Assembly: GCA_037481695.1 (NCBI GenBank)
Contig: JBBFLE010000003.1
Coordinates: 124,001-188,000 of the forward strand
From: a bacterium
GTDB lineage: Bacteria > Desulfobacterota > Desulfocorpusculales > Desulfocorpusculum
Length of the DNA: 64,000 nucleotides
Direction: 5' to 3'
Of the stretch, positions 46,681 through 54,603 are shown piece after piece. The translations under genes and the position numbers were made by a program. The notes under the pieces are model-generated. The model had not been told where the DNA came from, did no database searches, and worked only from the letters and a program-made list of their open reading frames with translations. Each line of letters opens with the position of its first letter. The first letter of the stretch is position 1.

Positions 46681-47103
46681 ATGTCGCAGGAGCGGAAGGT
46701 TCGCATAATGGTGGCGAAACCTGGCCTGGATGGCCATGATCGGGGAGCAAAGGTCATAGCGCGCGGGTTCAGGGATGCTGGTTTCGAGGTCATTTACACG
46801 GGCCTTCACCAAACCCCCGAGCAAATAGTGAACGCTGCCATACAGGAGGATGTGGACGCCATAGGCCTCAGCTCTCTGGCCGGAGCCCACAACCGTCACT
46901 TTCTGGAGGTACTGGAGCTGCTTGAGCAGAAAGGCGCGGGGGACATAGCCGTGTTCGGAGGCGGTATCATCCCCAAGGAGGACATAGCAAAGCTCAAACA
47001 GGCTGGAGTCAAGGAGATCTTCACCCCGGGCACGCCAGTGGAGGAGACCGTGGAGTGGGTAAGGCAGAATATTAGGCCCAGGGGCAACAGACAAAAGGAC
47101 TGA
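46681..47103 (+). CDS. acyl-CoA mutase small subunit (cobalamin-binding)
   Basis: This 140-residue B12-binding domain has the base-off/His-on motif DGHDRG (D17, H19, G22), with the His replacing the dimethylbenzimidazole ligand of cobalamin. It continues with [13 protein letters not shown] and [12 protein letters not shown], both typical. It supplies the coenzyme to the large subunit encoded 11 bases upstream. Split mutases with this layout are usual for isobutyryl- and 2-hydroxyisobutyryl-CoA mutases and some methylmalonyl-CoA mutases. Confidence 0.93.
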   Translation: MSQERKVRIMVAKPGLDGHDRGAKVIARGFRDAGFEVIYTGLHQTPEQIVNAAIQEDVDAIGLSSLAGAHNRHFLEVLELLEQKGAGDIAVFGGGIIPKEDIAKLKQAGVKEIFTPGTPVEETVEWVRQNIRPRGNRQKD

Positions 47104-47132
47104 CAAGGTAGAAAGGGGGAACAGGATCCGCC

Positions 47133-48302
47133 ATGGCGTTGTGCTTCGATCTCACCGAGGAACAGAACCTTATTCGCCAGGCAGTGCGGGAGTTCGCGGA
47201 AAACGAGATCGCACCCGTGGCCCGCGAGCTGGACGAGCGTGAGGAGTTCTCCCCTGAGCTCACGCGCAAGATGGCAGAGATGGGCCTCTTGGGCTGCTTC
47301 GTGTCCGAAAAGTACGGGGGATCCAACATAGGATATGTCTCTTACATAATAGCCGTGGAGGAACTGGCCAGGGTAGACGGCTCCCAAGCAGCCACCATTG
47401 CAGCAGGAAACTCCCTGGGCATAGGCCCCATCTATTACTACGGAAACGAGCAGCAGAAAGAATCCTGGCTTCCGAGGCTGTGCAAGGGGGAAATTCTGGC
47501 CGCCTTCGGCCTTACAGAACCCAATGCTGGTTCAGATGCCGGGGGCTCCCAGACCCATGCCGAGCTCCAGGGAGACCATTGGGTCATAAATGGGAGCAAG
47601 ATCTTCATCACCAATTCCGCCTGCGAAATGACCGGGGTGGTTGTGGTCCAGGCAGTAACTGGTGTGAGGCAGGACGGCAAGAGAGAGATCAGCTGTATTC
47701 TGGTGCCTTCAGGAGCCGAAGGTTTCAAGGCCGTTGCCATGAAGGGAAAGATGATGTGGAGGGCCTCCAACACCGGCCAGCTCTTCTTCGAGGACTGCCG
47801 GGTTCCGGCAGAAAACCTGCTGGGCCGGCGCGGAGACGGTTTTCATCAGATGCTGGCCACCCTGGATGGGGGGCGGCTCAGCATCGGGGCCATGGGCCTG
47901 GGAGGGGCCCAGGGAGCCTTTGAGATGGCCCTGAAATATGCTAACACCCGTGTGCAATTCGGAAGAACCATAGGCTCCTTTCAGGCCATTGCCTTCAAGC
48001 TGGCCAACATGGCAACCGAGATAGAGCTTGCCAGGAACCTGCTTTACAAGGCATGCTGGCTGAGGGAAAATGAAAGGCCGTTCGCCAAGGAAGCCGCCAT
48101 GGCCAAGCTTTACTGCTCAGAGGTCATGGGGCGGGTGGTGGATCAGGCCGTCCAGATCCACGGCGGTTACGGGCTCATGAAAGAATACAACATCGAGCGG
48201 TTTTACAGGGATCACAAGCTTCTGGAGATCGGCGAGGGCACCTCCGAGATCCAGCGAATAGTCATAGCCAGAAACATAGGCGTGCAGGGAAGAGCCATGT
48301 GA
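47133..48302 (+). CDS. acyl-CoA dehydrogenase (short-chain/butyryl-type)
   Basis: This 389-residue flavoprotein has the standard motifs: AAFGLTEPNAGSDAGG, VINGSKIFITN, the substrate/FAD segment RVQFGRTIGSFQ, and the C-terminal EIGEGTSEIQR with the catalytic Glu. It oxidises an acyl-CoA to the enoyl-CoA, passing electrons to ETF. The position directly after an isobutyryl-CoA-mutase-like pair fits oxidation of butyryl-CoA formed by the mutase, or of isobutyryl-CoA itself. ETF genes are not in the window. Confidence 0.92.
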   Translation: MALCFDLTEEQNLIRQAVREFAENEIAPVARELDEREEFSPELTRKMAEMGLLGCFVSEKYGGSNIGYVSYIIAVEELARVDGSQAATIAAGNSLGIGPIYYYGNEQQKESWLPRLCKGEILAAFGLTEPNAGSDAGGSQTHAELQGDHWVINGSKIFITNSACEMTGVVVVQAVTGVRQDGKREISCILVPSGAEGFKAVAMKGKMMWRASNTGQLFFEDCRVPAENLLGRRGDGFHQMLATLDGGRLSIGAMGLGGAQGAFEMALKYANTRVQFGRTIGSFQAIAFKLANMATEIELARNLLYKACWLRENERPFAKEAAMAKLYCSEVMGRVVDQAVQIHGGYGLMKEYNIERFYRDHKLLEIGEGTSEIQRIVIARNIGVQGRAM

Positions 48303-48326
48303 AATAGGGATCAGGGGGAGTGGAAA

Positions 48327-49007
48327 ATGGATGCAAAGACCAAGGGCAAGAAGTTGCGGGCCACAAAAAGGGTGAGAGCCCCAGAGCCCCACGACTATCT
48401 GACCGATCCCTCGATTCTGACCCCGGGTCTGAAGAAGGAGCCTCCTCCCAGAACCCTGGGCCAGCGCATAGGAAGCATCCGAAAGGAAAAGGGCTTATCC
48501 CTGGAGGATTTGGCCAGCCGCACAGGCATGGACATGGAGCTTTTATCCCGTATCGAGAGTGACCAGTACACTCCCCCCTTGGGAGAGCTGATCCGGCTGG
48601 GCAAGGCCCTTGAGACCAAGATGGGGGTTTTCATAGCGCCATCTGCCCCAGCCCCTTACACCATAGTGCGATCCCACCAGAGAAAGAAAATCGCCAGATT
48701 CGCCTCCGGCACCAAGAGGAAACATGGTTACGACTACGAGTCTCTGGCCCCGGAGAAGGGTGATCGGGCCATGGAGCCATTCTTGGTGACCCTCCATCCC
48801 ACGGATGTCCAGGAGATGTCCACGCATGACGGCCAGGAGTTCATTTACGTGCTGGAAGGGAGCATGGAGGCTCGCCTAGGTGACAAGGTGGAGATCCTAG
48901 AGGCAGGAGACGCCATCTATTACGACTCGACTCAGCCTCATCTGGTCAAGTGCCACGGCAAGGGTCCTACCAGAATTCTGGCTGTGCTCTACACGGAATC
49001 CCGATGA
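48327..49007 (+). CDS. XRE-family regulator with C-terminal cupin domain
   Basis: This 226-residue protein has a basic N-terminal tail, a helix-turn-helix (LGQRIGSIRKEKGLSLEDLA, about 44-100) and a C-terminal cupin (about 140-222, STHDGQEFIYVLEGSMEARL and DAIYYDSTQPH). Such regulators sense small metabolites through the cupin. It is embedded in the mutase operon: it follows the acyl-CoA dehydrogenase by 24 bases and overlaps the meaB start by 4 bases. It is therefore likely a regulator of this operon. Confidence 0.88.
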   Translation: MDAKTKGKKLRATKRVRAPEPHDYLTDPSILTPGLKKEPPPRTLGQRIGSIRKEKGLSLEDLASRTGMDMELLSRIESDQYTPPLGELIRLGKALETKMGVFIAPSAPAPYTIVRSHQRKKIARFASGTKRKHGYDYESLAPEKGDRAMEPFLVTLHPTDVQEMSTHDGQEFIYVLEGSMEARLGDKVEILEAGDAIYYDSTQPHLVKCHGKGPTRILAVLYTESR

Positions 49008-49957
49008 AAGAACCTGTTTTGGCAGAAGCCATCTTGAGGGGAGAGGTCCGGGCAGCGGCCCGGCTCATGCGCGACATAGACGATGAGATCCCATCGGCCA
49101 GGGAAGAGCTCAAGGCCTTATTTCCTCACACGGGCCGTGCGCACATAGTGGGGATAACAGGTTCGCCTGGCACCGGTAAATCCACCCTGGTAGACCACAT
49201 CATCCAGTCCTACAGGCAGCGCAACCAGACCGTGGGGGTCGTGGCAGTGGATCCCACCAGCCCTTTCACAGGAGGGGCCATACTGGGAGACAGGGTAAGG
49301 ATGCAGCGCCACAGCACAGACGACGGGGTATTCATCCGCAGCCTGGCCACCCGCGGCCACCTAGGGGGGCTCTCTCGCTCGACCCACGACATCGTGGATG
49401 TCATGGACGCCATGGGCAAGGATGTGGTGCTTGTGGAGACCGTTGGAGTGGGCCAAGACGAGGTGGAGATCGTTAGGCTGGCTCATACCAATGTGGTGGT
49501 GCTCATTCCAGGCATGGGCGACGAGATCCAGGCCATCAAGGCAGGTATACTGGAAGTGGGCGACATCTTCGTGGTGAACAAGGCCGACAGGGACGGGGCG
49601 GACAAGGCTGTGCGCGAGATAGAGATCATGATCGAGATGAACACCTACGGCCCGCAGGAGTGGAGGCCAGTGGTGATCAAGACCGAGGCCATTCACCACA
49701 GAGGTGTGGAGGAGCTCGTGGAGCAGATCCAGCGCCACAGGGAGTACCTGGGGGATCGCCTGTGGCAGGAGAGGCAAAAAAAGCGCACCCAGGCAAAGTT
49801 CATGGAAATACTTCGGGATTTGCTTTACCAGGAGGGGCTGGGCCGGCTGGAGAAAAACGGACTGTGGGAGTCTCTTTTGGAAGAGCTGGCCCAAAGAAAG
49901 ATAGACCCTTACAGCGCGGCCGAGATGGCCATGGCCGAGCTGCTTCGACCTATTTGA
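49004..49957 (+). CDS. meaB: MeaB-type GTPase, mutase chaperone
   Basis: This G-protein chaperone protects and reactivates B12-dependent acyl-CoA mutases and gates cofactor loading. The 317-residue protein starts at ATG 49004, overlapping the upstream stop. It has the P-loop GSPGTGKS (53-60), VVAVDPTSPFTGGAILGDR (family signature), VETVGVGQDEVE and the guanine motif NKAD. Its location with the mutase subunits is the usual one. Confidence 0.95.
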   Translation: MKEPVLAEAILRGEVRAAARLMRDIDDEIPSAREELKALFPHTGRAHIVGITGSPGTGKSTLVDHIIQSYRQRNQTVGVVAVDPTSPFTGGAILGDRVRMQRHSTDDGVFIRSLATRGHLGGLSRSTHDIVDVMDAMGKDVVLVETVGVGQDEVEIVRLAHTNVVVLIPGMGDEIQAIKAGILEVGDIFVVNKADRDGADKAVREIEIMIEMNTYGPQEWRPVVIKTEAIHHRGVEELVEQIQRHREYLGDRLWQERQKKRTQAKFMEILRDLLYQEGLGRLEKNGLWESLLEELAQRKIDPYSAAEMAMAELLRPI

Positions 49958-49996
49958 GCTGGGACAGGTTGTTCCGGCTAGCCTGGGAGGCGGGCA

Positions 49997-51175
49997 ATGC
50001 AAGAGGTGGTCATAGTTTCGGCCGTGAGAACCGCCATAGGGGCTTTCCAGGGCTCCTTGAGCGGGCTCGGGGCAACTCAACTGGGAGGGATCGTCATCAA
50101 GGAGGCCATTGCGAGGGCTGGAATCGAACCCCAGCAGGTGGACGAGGTGATAATGGGTCAGGTCCTGCCCCACGGATACGGACAGAACCCTGCCAGGCAG
50201 GCGGCCATCAAAGCAGGGCTTCCATGGGAGGTTGGGTGTACAACCATAAACAAGGTGTGTGGATCAGGGCTCAAAGCAGTGATGATGGCCACCCAGGCCA
50301 TCCTCTGTGGAGACGCTCAGGTGGTGGTGGCAGGGGGCATGGAGAGCATGAGCCGTGCCCCTTACATGCTGGATAGGGCTCGGGCAGGGTACCGCATGGG
50401 ACATGGTACGGTTCAAGACGCCATGATCCATGACGGCCTGTGGGACCATGTAAACGACTTCCACATGGGCATAAGCAATGACCTCTGCTCCCAAAAATAC
50501 GGGGTGAGCCGGCAGGATCAGGATCTATACGCGGCCGAATCCTACAGGAGGGCCCTGGAGGCCATCTCTCAGGGCCGATTCAAAGAGCAGATAGTACCGG
50601 TGGAGGTGCCCAGACCCAAGGGTCCCCCCCTTATCTTCGCTATTGACGAGTGTCCCAGACCCACGGATTATCAGACCCTTGCAGCCATGAGGCCAGCTTT
50701 CCAGAAGGAGGGTTTCGCCACAGCAGGAAACTCTTCCATCATCAGCGATGGTGCAGCGGCCGTTGTGGTGATGTCCCGAAAAAAGGCCGTGGAACTGGGG
50801 GTCCAGCCCCTGGTCAAAGTGGGCGCCCAAGGTGCGGCAGGCCTGGACATGAAGTATGTGCTGGTGGCGCCCATACTGTCCATCCCCAAGGTGGCGGCCA
50901 AGGAGGGTATCTCACCCAAGGACGTGGACCTGCACGAGATAAACGAGGCATTTTCTGGCTCCACGGTGGCGGTCCTAAGGCAGCTGGGTCTGGACCCAGA
51001 GCGAGTGAACATCTACGGTGGAGCAGTTGCACTGGGACATCCCATAGGGGCAAGCGGTGCCCGAATCCTCACCACCCTCATTTACGCCATGAGAGACCGT
51101 GGGGCAAAAACCGGCATGGCTACACTGTGTCTGGGAGGAGGGGAGGCGGTTTCGCTCTTGGTGCATGCAGTTTGA
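49997..51175 (+). CDS. acetyl-CoA acetyltransferase (thiolase), copy 1
   Basis: This 392-residue biosynthetic-type thiolase has all catalytic residues: the acyl-accepting Cys in NKVCGSGLKA (C88), the NEAF segment, the His in [10 protein letters not shown], and the second Cys in TLCLGGGE. It condenses two acetyl-CoA or cleaves acetoacetyl-CoA. It follows meaB by 39 bases and fits the last step of butyryl-CoA oxidation. A close paralogue follows directly. Confidence 0.94.
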   Translation: MQEVVIVSAVRTAIGAFQGSLSGLGATQLGGIVIKEAIARAGIEPQQVDEVIMGQVLPHGYGQNPARQAAIKAGLPWEVGCTTINKVCGSGLKAVMMATQAILCGDAQVVVAGGMESMSRAPYMLDRARAGYRMGHGTVQDAMIHDGLWDHVNDFHMGISNDLCSQKYGVSRQDQDLYAAESYRRALEAISQGRFKEQIVPVEVPRPKGPPLIFAIDECPRPTDYQTLAAMRPAFQKEGFATAGNSSIISDGAAAVVVMSRKKAVELGVQPLVKVGAQGAAGLDMKYVLVAPILSIPKVAAKEGISPKDVDLHEINEAFSGSTVAVLRQLGLDPERVNIYGGAVALGHPIGASGARILTTLIYAMRDRGAKTGMATLCLGGGEAVSLLVHAV

Positions 51176-51216
51176 AAAAAGGCCAAGCCCATATTAGCCG
51201 TGCAAGGAGGTAGCAG

Positions 51217-52395
51217 ATGTCAGAGGTTGTTATCGTCAGCGCTGTTCGCACCGCCATAGGCAGCTTCGGCGGAACTCTTAGGGAAGTGCCCGCTTCGCGC
51301 CTGGGCTCCATAGTGATAGCCGAGGCAGTGCGCAGGGCCGGCCTTTCCACAGGGGATGTGGAAGAGGTCATAATGGGAAATGTGCTCCAAGCAGGCCAGG
51401 GCCAGAACCCTGCCAGACAGGCAGCCATGGGAGCCGCAATACCCCAGGAGACCCCTTCTTTCACCGTGAACAAGGTGTGTGCATCAGGGCTAAAGGCTGT
51501 GATCCTGGCAGCCCAGGCCATAGCCCTGGGGGATGCCAAGGTGGTTGTGGCAGGGGGCATGGAAAACATGAGCATGACTCCTTACGCTGTTCCCAAGGCC
51601 CGATGGGGGGAGCGCATGGGTAATGACCAGTTCCTGGACCTGATGATCCATGACGGGCTTTGGGAGATTTTTCACGGTTACCACATGGGAGTGACCGCCG
51701 AAAACGTGGCCAAGAAATACAGCATAAGCCGGGAAGAGCAGGACCGATTCGGTCTGGCCAGCCAGCAGAAGGCCAAAAGCGCCATTGAGCAGGGGCGCTT
51801 CAAAGAGGAAGTGGTGCCGGTGGAGATTCCCCAGAAAAAGGGAGCTCCTTTGATTTTCGATACGGACGAGCACCCCAGGGATACCTCCATGGAAAAGCTG
51901 GCAGCCCTCAAACCAGCCTTTATTCCGGACGGAACGGTAACGGCCGGCAACGCCTCTGGCATAAATGACAGCGCTGCTGCCTTGGTGCTCATGTCCGCCG
52001 AAACGGCTAGGGCGAGGGGTCTTAAACCTCTGGCCAGAATTCGCTCCTATGCCTCTGCCGGGGTTGAGCCAGCTTTGATGGGCACAGGACCCATACCAGC
52101 TACCCGAAAGGCCTTGCAGAAGGCCTCCCTGGAAGTGAAGGACCTGGATGTCATAGAGCTAAACGAGGCCTTTGCATCCCAGTCCCTGGCTTGCATCAAG
52201 GAATTGGGCCTGGACATGGAAAAGGTGAATCCCAATGGAGGGGCCATAGCCCTGGGCCATCCCATAGGAGCCAGCGGCGCAAGGATTCTGGTCACCCTTC
52301 TATACGAGATGAGGCGAAGACAGGCCCGACTCGGCCTGGCCGCTCTGTGCATAGGTGGAGGCCAGGGCTGCGCCCTGATAGTGGAAAGCCCCTGA
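51217..52395 (+). CDS. acetyl-CoA acetyltransferase (thiolase), copy 2
   Basis: This 392-residue thiolase has [10 protein letters not shown] (C88), [17 protein letters not shown] and ALCIGGGQG, so it should be active. It is the same length as copy 1 and clearly paralogous, but diverged (for example [20 protein letters not shown] against VVPVEVP-type in copy 1). Retaining two implies different chain lengths or directions. AAGGAGG precedes the ATG. It ends the mutase operon. Confidence 0.94.
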   Translation: MSEVVIVSAVRTAIGSFGGTLREVPASRLGSIVIAEAVRRAGLSTGDVEEVIMGNVLQAGQGQNPARQAAMGAAIPQETPSFTVNKVCASGLKAVILAAQAIALGDAKVVVAGGMENMSMTPYAVPKARWGERMGNDQFLDLMIHDGLWEIFHGYHMGVTAENVAKKYSISREEQDRFGLASQQKAKSAIEQGRFKEEVVPVEIPQKKGAPLIFDTDEHPRDTSMEKLAALKPAFIPDGTVTAGNASGINDSAAALVLMSAETARARGLKPLARIRSYASAGVEPALMGTGPIPATRKALQKASLEVKDLDVIELNEAFASQSLACIKELGLDMEKVNPNGGAIALGHPIGASGARILVTLLYEMRRRQARLGLAALCIGGGQGCALIVESP

Positions 52396-52477
52396 CCTCT
52401 TAGCTGCTTTGATTCCCCGAGATCGGGAAAGACGAGCTGCAACAACAAGTTAGCCTGAATAAAATTAAGGGTGGGAA

Positions 52478-52687
52478 CCTGGCCCGGATCATTCCTCAGA
52501 ACCGGTGAGTTTGGGGGGCTTAGCCCTCAACCCACCGGTTCATGTACACATGTTCAAGCTTAGTTTCGGAAAGAACCCATAGGTACTTCGTGCCTTACTC
52601 AGTTCATCCGAGGAGACTGGAGGCTAGCCGACACTGTTCATTGGTAGTAAACAATGCCGCTAGCCAGTTCTCACCCATTGGGCATGA
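52478..52687 (+). repeat. degenerate intergenic repeat, copy 3 (rearranged)
   Basis: It shares with copy 2 the first block CCTGGCCCGGATCATTCC, CAG, GGTGAG and TAGCCC, then GGTTCATGTAC in place of GGTACATTT. The end block CACCCATTGGGCATGAG looks like copy 2 with an internal deletion. Between them lies about 120 bases unique to this copy, including a cruciform-forming repeat (52622-52665). It lies between convergent thiolase and traT-like genes. Confidence 0.55.
52622..52665. other. nested inverted repeat between convergent genes
   Basis: GGCTAGC and GCTAGCC form an outer 7-bp stem, with CATTG and CAATG as an inner 5-bp stem around an 8-base loop. It could serve as a terminator for the thiolase and traT-like genes, or be part of a mobile intergenic element. 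Confidence 0.45.
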
Positions 52688-52693
52688 GCAAAA

Positions 52694-53338
52694 TCAGAAT
52701 ACCCCCGAGATCTGTTGGGCTGCAAGCTGCACCAGGGTCGGGGCAGCCGCTTCTGTGGTCAGCCATATCTTGGTGGCCGAGGCTGCCACTCCGCAATCAT
52801 GTACCTTGGGACGGGCCAGGGTCCGCTCGGTGATTCTCACGTCTATGGCAATGATACAGGTCTTGGTGCGGGTGGCAATGTCAGCCCCCAAGCCCAAGGC
52901 CCCACCCACCAAAGCTCCTCCTGCGACCCCGGCTGCACTTCGGGCAATGGCAAGACCGGATAGAGCACCTACAGCAGCACCAGTGACCACTCCATCCTGG
53001 ATGATCCTGTCATTGTATTCCCCTATGTACCTGATGTTGTTCTGGATCATGTAGTCGGCCTGATTGGGGTTGGAGACTATCTCATAGCCCTTGCTCTGGA
53101 TCATGCCCACAAGCACCGGCTGGAAACCTCCCACCAGGTCCGGACGGTTGGTGGTGTGCTTGACCTCCACATACACCTTCTTGGGATGCTTGTTCAGAGG
53201 CTCCAGAAAAATGGAGCGATCCATCTTCACGTCTGTCTTCATCTCGCTATAGTCGATCACCCTCTCTGTGGCAGCACAGCCCACGAGGGCCACTGCCAAG
53301 AACAATCCCATGGCGGTTTTGACTAGCCCTTTTTTCAT
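52694..53338 (-). CDS. TraT-family outer-membrane lipoprotein
   Basis: The start is ATG 53338, with GGAGG upstream. The 214-residue protein has a lipoprotein signal with lipobox LVGC (C21) and then the TraT pattern: SIFLEP, KKVYVEVKHTTNRPD, LVGMIQSKGYEIVSNPNQAD, and a Gly/Ala-rich segment (VTGAAVGALSGLAIARSAAG). TraT on plasmids causes surface exclusion and serum resistance. Chromosomal homologues in free-living bacteria have no known task. No conjugation genes are near. Confidence 0.85.
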   Translation of the reverse strand: MKKGLVKTAMGLFLAVALVGCAATERVIDYSEMKTDVKMDRSIFLEPLNKHPKKVYVEVKHTTNRPDLVGGFQPVLVGMIQSKGYEIVSNPNQADYMIQNNIRYIGEYNDRIIQDGVVTGAAVGALSGLAIARSAAGVAGGALVGGALGLGADIATRTKTCIIAIDVRITERTLARPKVHDCGVAASATKIWLTTEAAAPTLVQLAAQQISGVF

Positions 53339-53408
53339 GACTCTCCTCCTGTATTTATTCCCTTTTGCGAAGGCCGCAGGCCCTTGGGGTGCTCCAGGGG
53401 TTAAGATC

Positions 53409-54098
53409 TCATGGCTTGGCAAGCACCACCAGGGCATCCACTGCCACCGGGCTCCTGCCCCTTATGATCATGGGGTTTACATCTACCTCCTGGATGTGCT
53501 CCTGCTCCATGCCCAGATCCCCCAGGGCCACGAGACTCTGAGCCAGTAACTCCCTGTCCACGGCCTCCATGCCCCTTATGGCCTCCAGGATCTTCTTGCC
53601 CTTGATCTCCTCCATCATTTCAAAGGCATCCCTTTTCTGGATGGGCGCCACCCTGAAGGAAACATCTCTTAGGATCTCCGTGAATATCCCACCCAAACCG
53701 AACATCACACAAGGCCCAAATTGGGGATCCCTTGTCATGCCTATGACCAGTTCCCTGGCTCCCTTTACCATTTCCTGTACCAGGTATTGGGCATCCATCC
53801 CCTGTGTGGCTTGGCTAAGCCTCCTAAAAGCTTCTTCCAGATCTCCCTGGTCCCTTATGCCCACCTCTATGAGACCCTTTTCTGTCTTGTGGGTCAGCTC
53901 ATGGGAACAGGCTTTGAGGACAACGGGATATCCTATTGCCTGGGCTGCCTTCTTGGCCCCTTCCAGGTCCTGCACCAGCTCTTCTTTGGTAACTGGAATT
54001 CCATATGATTTCAGGACCAGCTTGCTCTCATATTCCGAGAGGGCCTTCTGTCCCCTTTCTTGGGCCCTTTCCAGTATCTTTGCCACTTCATTTTTCAT
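53409..54098 (-). CDS. ADP-forming acyl-CoA synthetase beta subunit (ATP-grasp)
   Basis: This 229-residue ATP-grasp protein matches the beta subunit of ADP-forming acetyl-CoA synthetases: ESKLVLKSYGIPVTKE, GYPVVLKACSHELTHKTEKG, FGPCVMFGLGGIFTEIL and EVDVNPMII. With an alpha subunit the enzyme converts acyl-CoA, ADP and phosphate to acid plus ATP. No alpha gene is in the window. ATG 54098 has AAGGAGTGG upstream. An integron-type attC site ends three bases before that ribosome site, so the native upstream sequence seems interrupted. Confidence 0.9.
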   Translation of the reverse strand: MKNEVAKILERAQERGQKALSEYESKLVLKSYGIPVTKEELVQDLEGAKKAAQAIGYPVVLKACSHELTHKTEKGLIEVGIRDQGDLEEAFRRLSQATQGMDAQYLVQEMVKGARELVIGMTRDPQFGPCVMFGLGGIFTEILRDVSFRVAPIQKRDAFEMMEEIKGKKILEAIRGMEAVDRELLAQSLVALGDLGMEQEHIQEVDVNPMIIRGRSPVAVDALVVLAKP

Positions 54099-54116
54099 CT
54101 TATCTCCACTCCTTGG

Positions 54117-54220
54117 GCCTGACTCGCTCGCGTTGAGCGGCGGCCGACAAGCGTACCGAGGAGGGAACCGCAAGCAAGCGAAGCGCGCTTGCCGCCGTCT
54201 GCTCGAACGCGGGGTTAAAC
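54117..54220 (-). repeat. integron attC-like recombination site
   Basis: Read on the minus strand it starts with GTTTAAC (RYYYAAC consensus) and ends with GTCAGGC (GTTRRRY with one mismatch). The 35-base arms are imperfect inverted complements: CGCGTTCGAGC against CGCGTTGAGC, differing by one unpaired base as in the L-box of attC sites, and GGCAAGCG against the near-complement CGCTTGTCGG. The centre is GC-rich. The stop codon of the cassette ORF lies inside the first simple site, as is typical. The length (104 bases) is within the attC range. Confidence 0.75.
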
Positions 54221-54574
54221 TGCGGACGTTTCATTCACCGGACGCTTCTCGAAACTGAACTTGCATGCGACGCAAAACCACGTGTCGCCCCAGTCCTGGA
54301 GCCGGATTAACTTTGCGTTAGCGTCGTAGCAGTGCTGGCAGTACGGGCCATCGGCCGCGTTCCCATCGCGAAGCCAGTAGGTTCTCCCGTCGAACTCGAG
54401 CCGTTCCCTCGTTCGGAGAGCTTCTTCAAGACTTCGTACCCTGTCACGGAGCTCGATGTTCTGCTCCTGAAGCTCGAGCGCGGCCTCACGAAGGGCCATG
54501 ATCTGTTCCTGCGCCTCTACTGTGGCACCCTTCTTGATGAGATCGACGATGTCTTTGTAGGTTGGCAGCGCCAT
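54215..54574 (-). CDS. cassette-borne zinc-ribbon/coiled-coil protein, unknown function
   Basis: This 119-residue protein has an N-terminal helix (TYKDIVDLIKKGAT), a coiled coil (about 20-58, LELQEQNIELRDRVRSLEEA), then RTYWLRDG and a zinc ribbon with CQHC (79, 82) and CVAC (101, 104). Such small proteins occur scattered in many bacterial genomes. ATG 54574 has GGAGG eight bases upstream. The longer ORF upstream is out-of-frame read-through of the TPR gene. Base composition (many CG dinucleotides, CGC/CGT arginines) differs from the neighbours, which prefer AGG; this supports transfer. A nucleic-acid or protein-binding role is likely but unproven. Confidence 0.8.
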   Translation of the reverse strand: MALPTYKDIVDLIKKGATVEAQEQIMALREAALELQEQNIELRDRVRSLEEALRTRERLEFDGRTYWLRDGNAADGPYCQHCYDANAKLIRLQDWGDTWFCVACKFSFEKRPVNETSAV

Positions 54575-54603
54575 GAGTACGCCTCCGCAATCTAACCTGT
54601 TTT

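Larger units (their letters stand above)
54117..54596 (-). mobile_element. solitary integron gene cassette
   Basis: The unit runs from GTTAGAT (minus strand, 54596-54590; a match to GTTRRRY) through a single ORF to the attC-like site. It begins 8 bases after the stop of the TPR gene and ends just before the ribosome site of the acyl-CoA synthetase gene. It thus appears inserted between two genes of an older arrangement. The segment is visibly richer in CG dinucleotides than its neighbours. No integrase or second cassette is present in the window. Confidence 0.7.

Noticed and set aside
52694-53338. TraT-like gene as sign of a plasmid or conjugative element
   Set aside because: No transfer, replication or integrase genes nearby; chromosomal TraT homologues are common.
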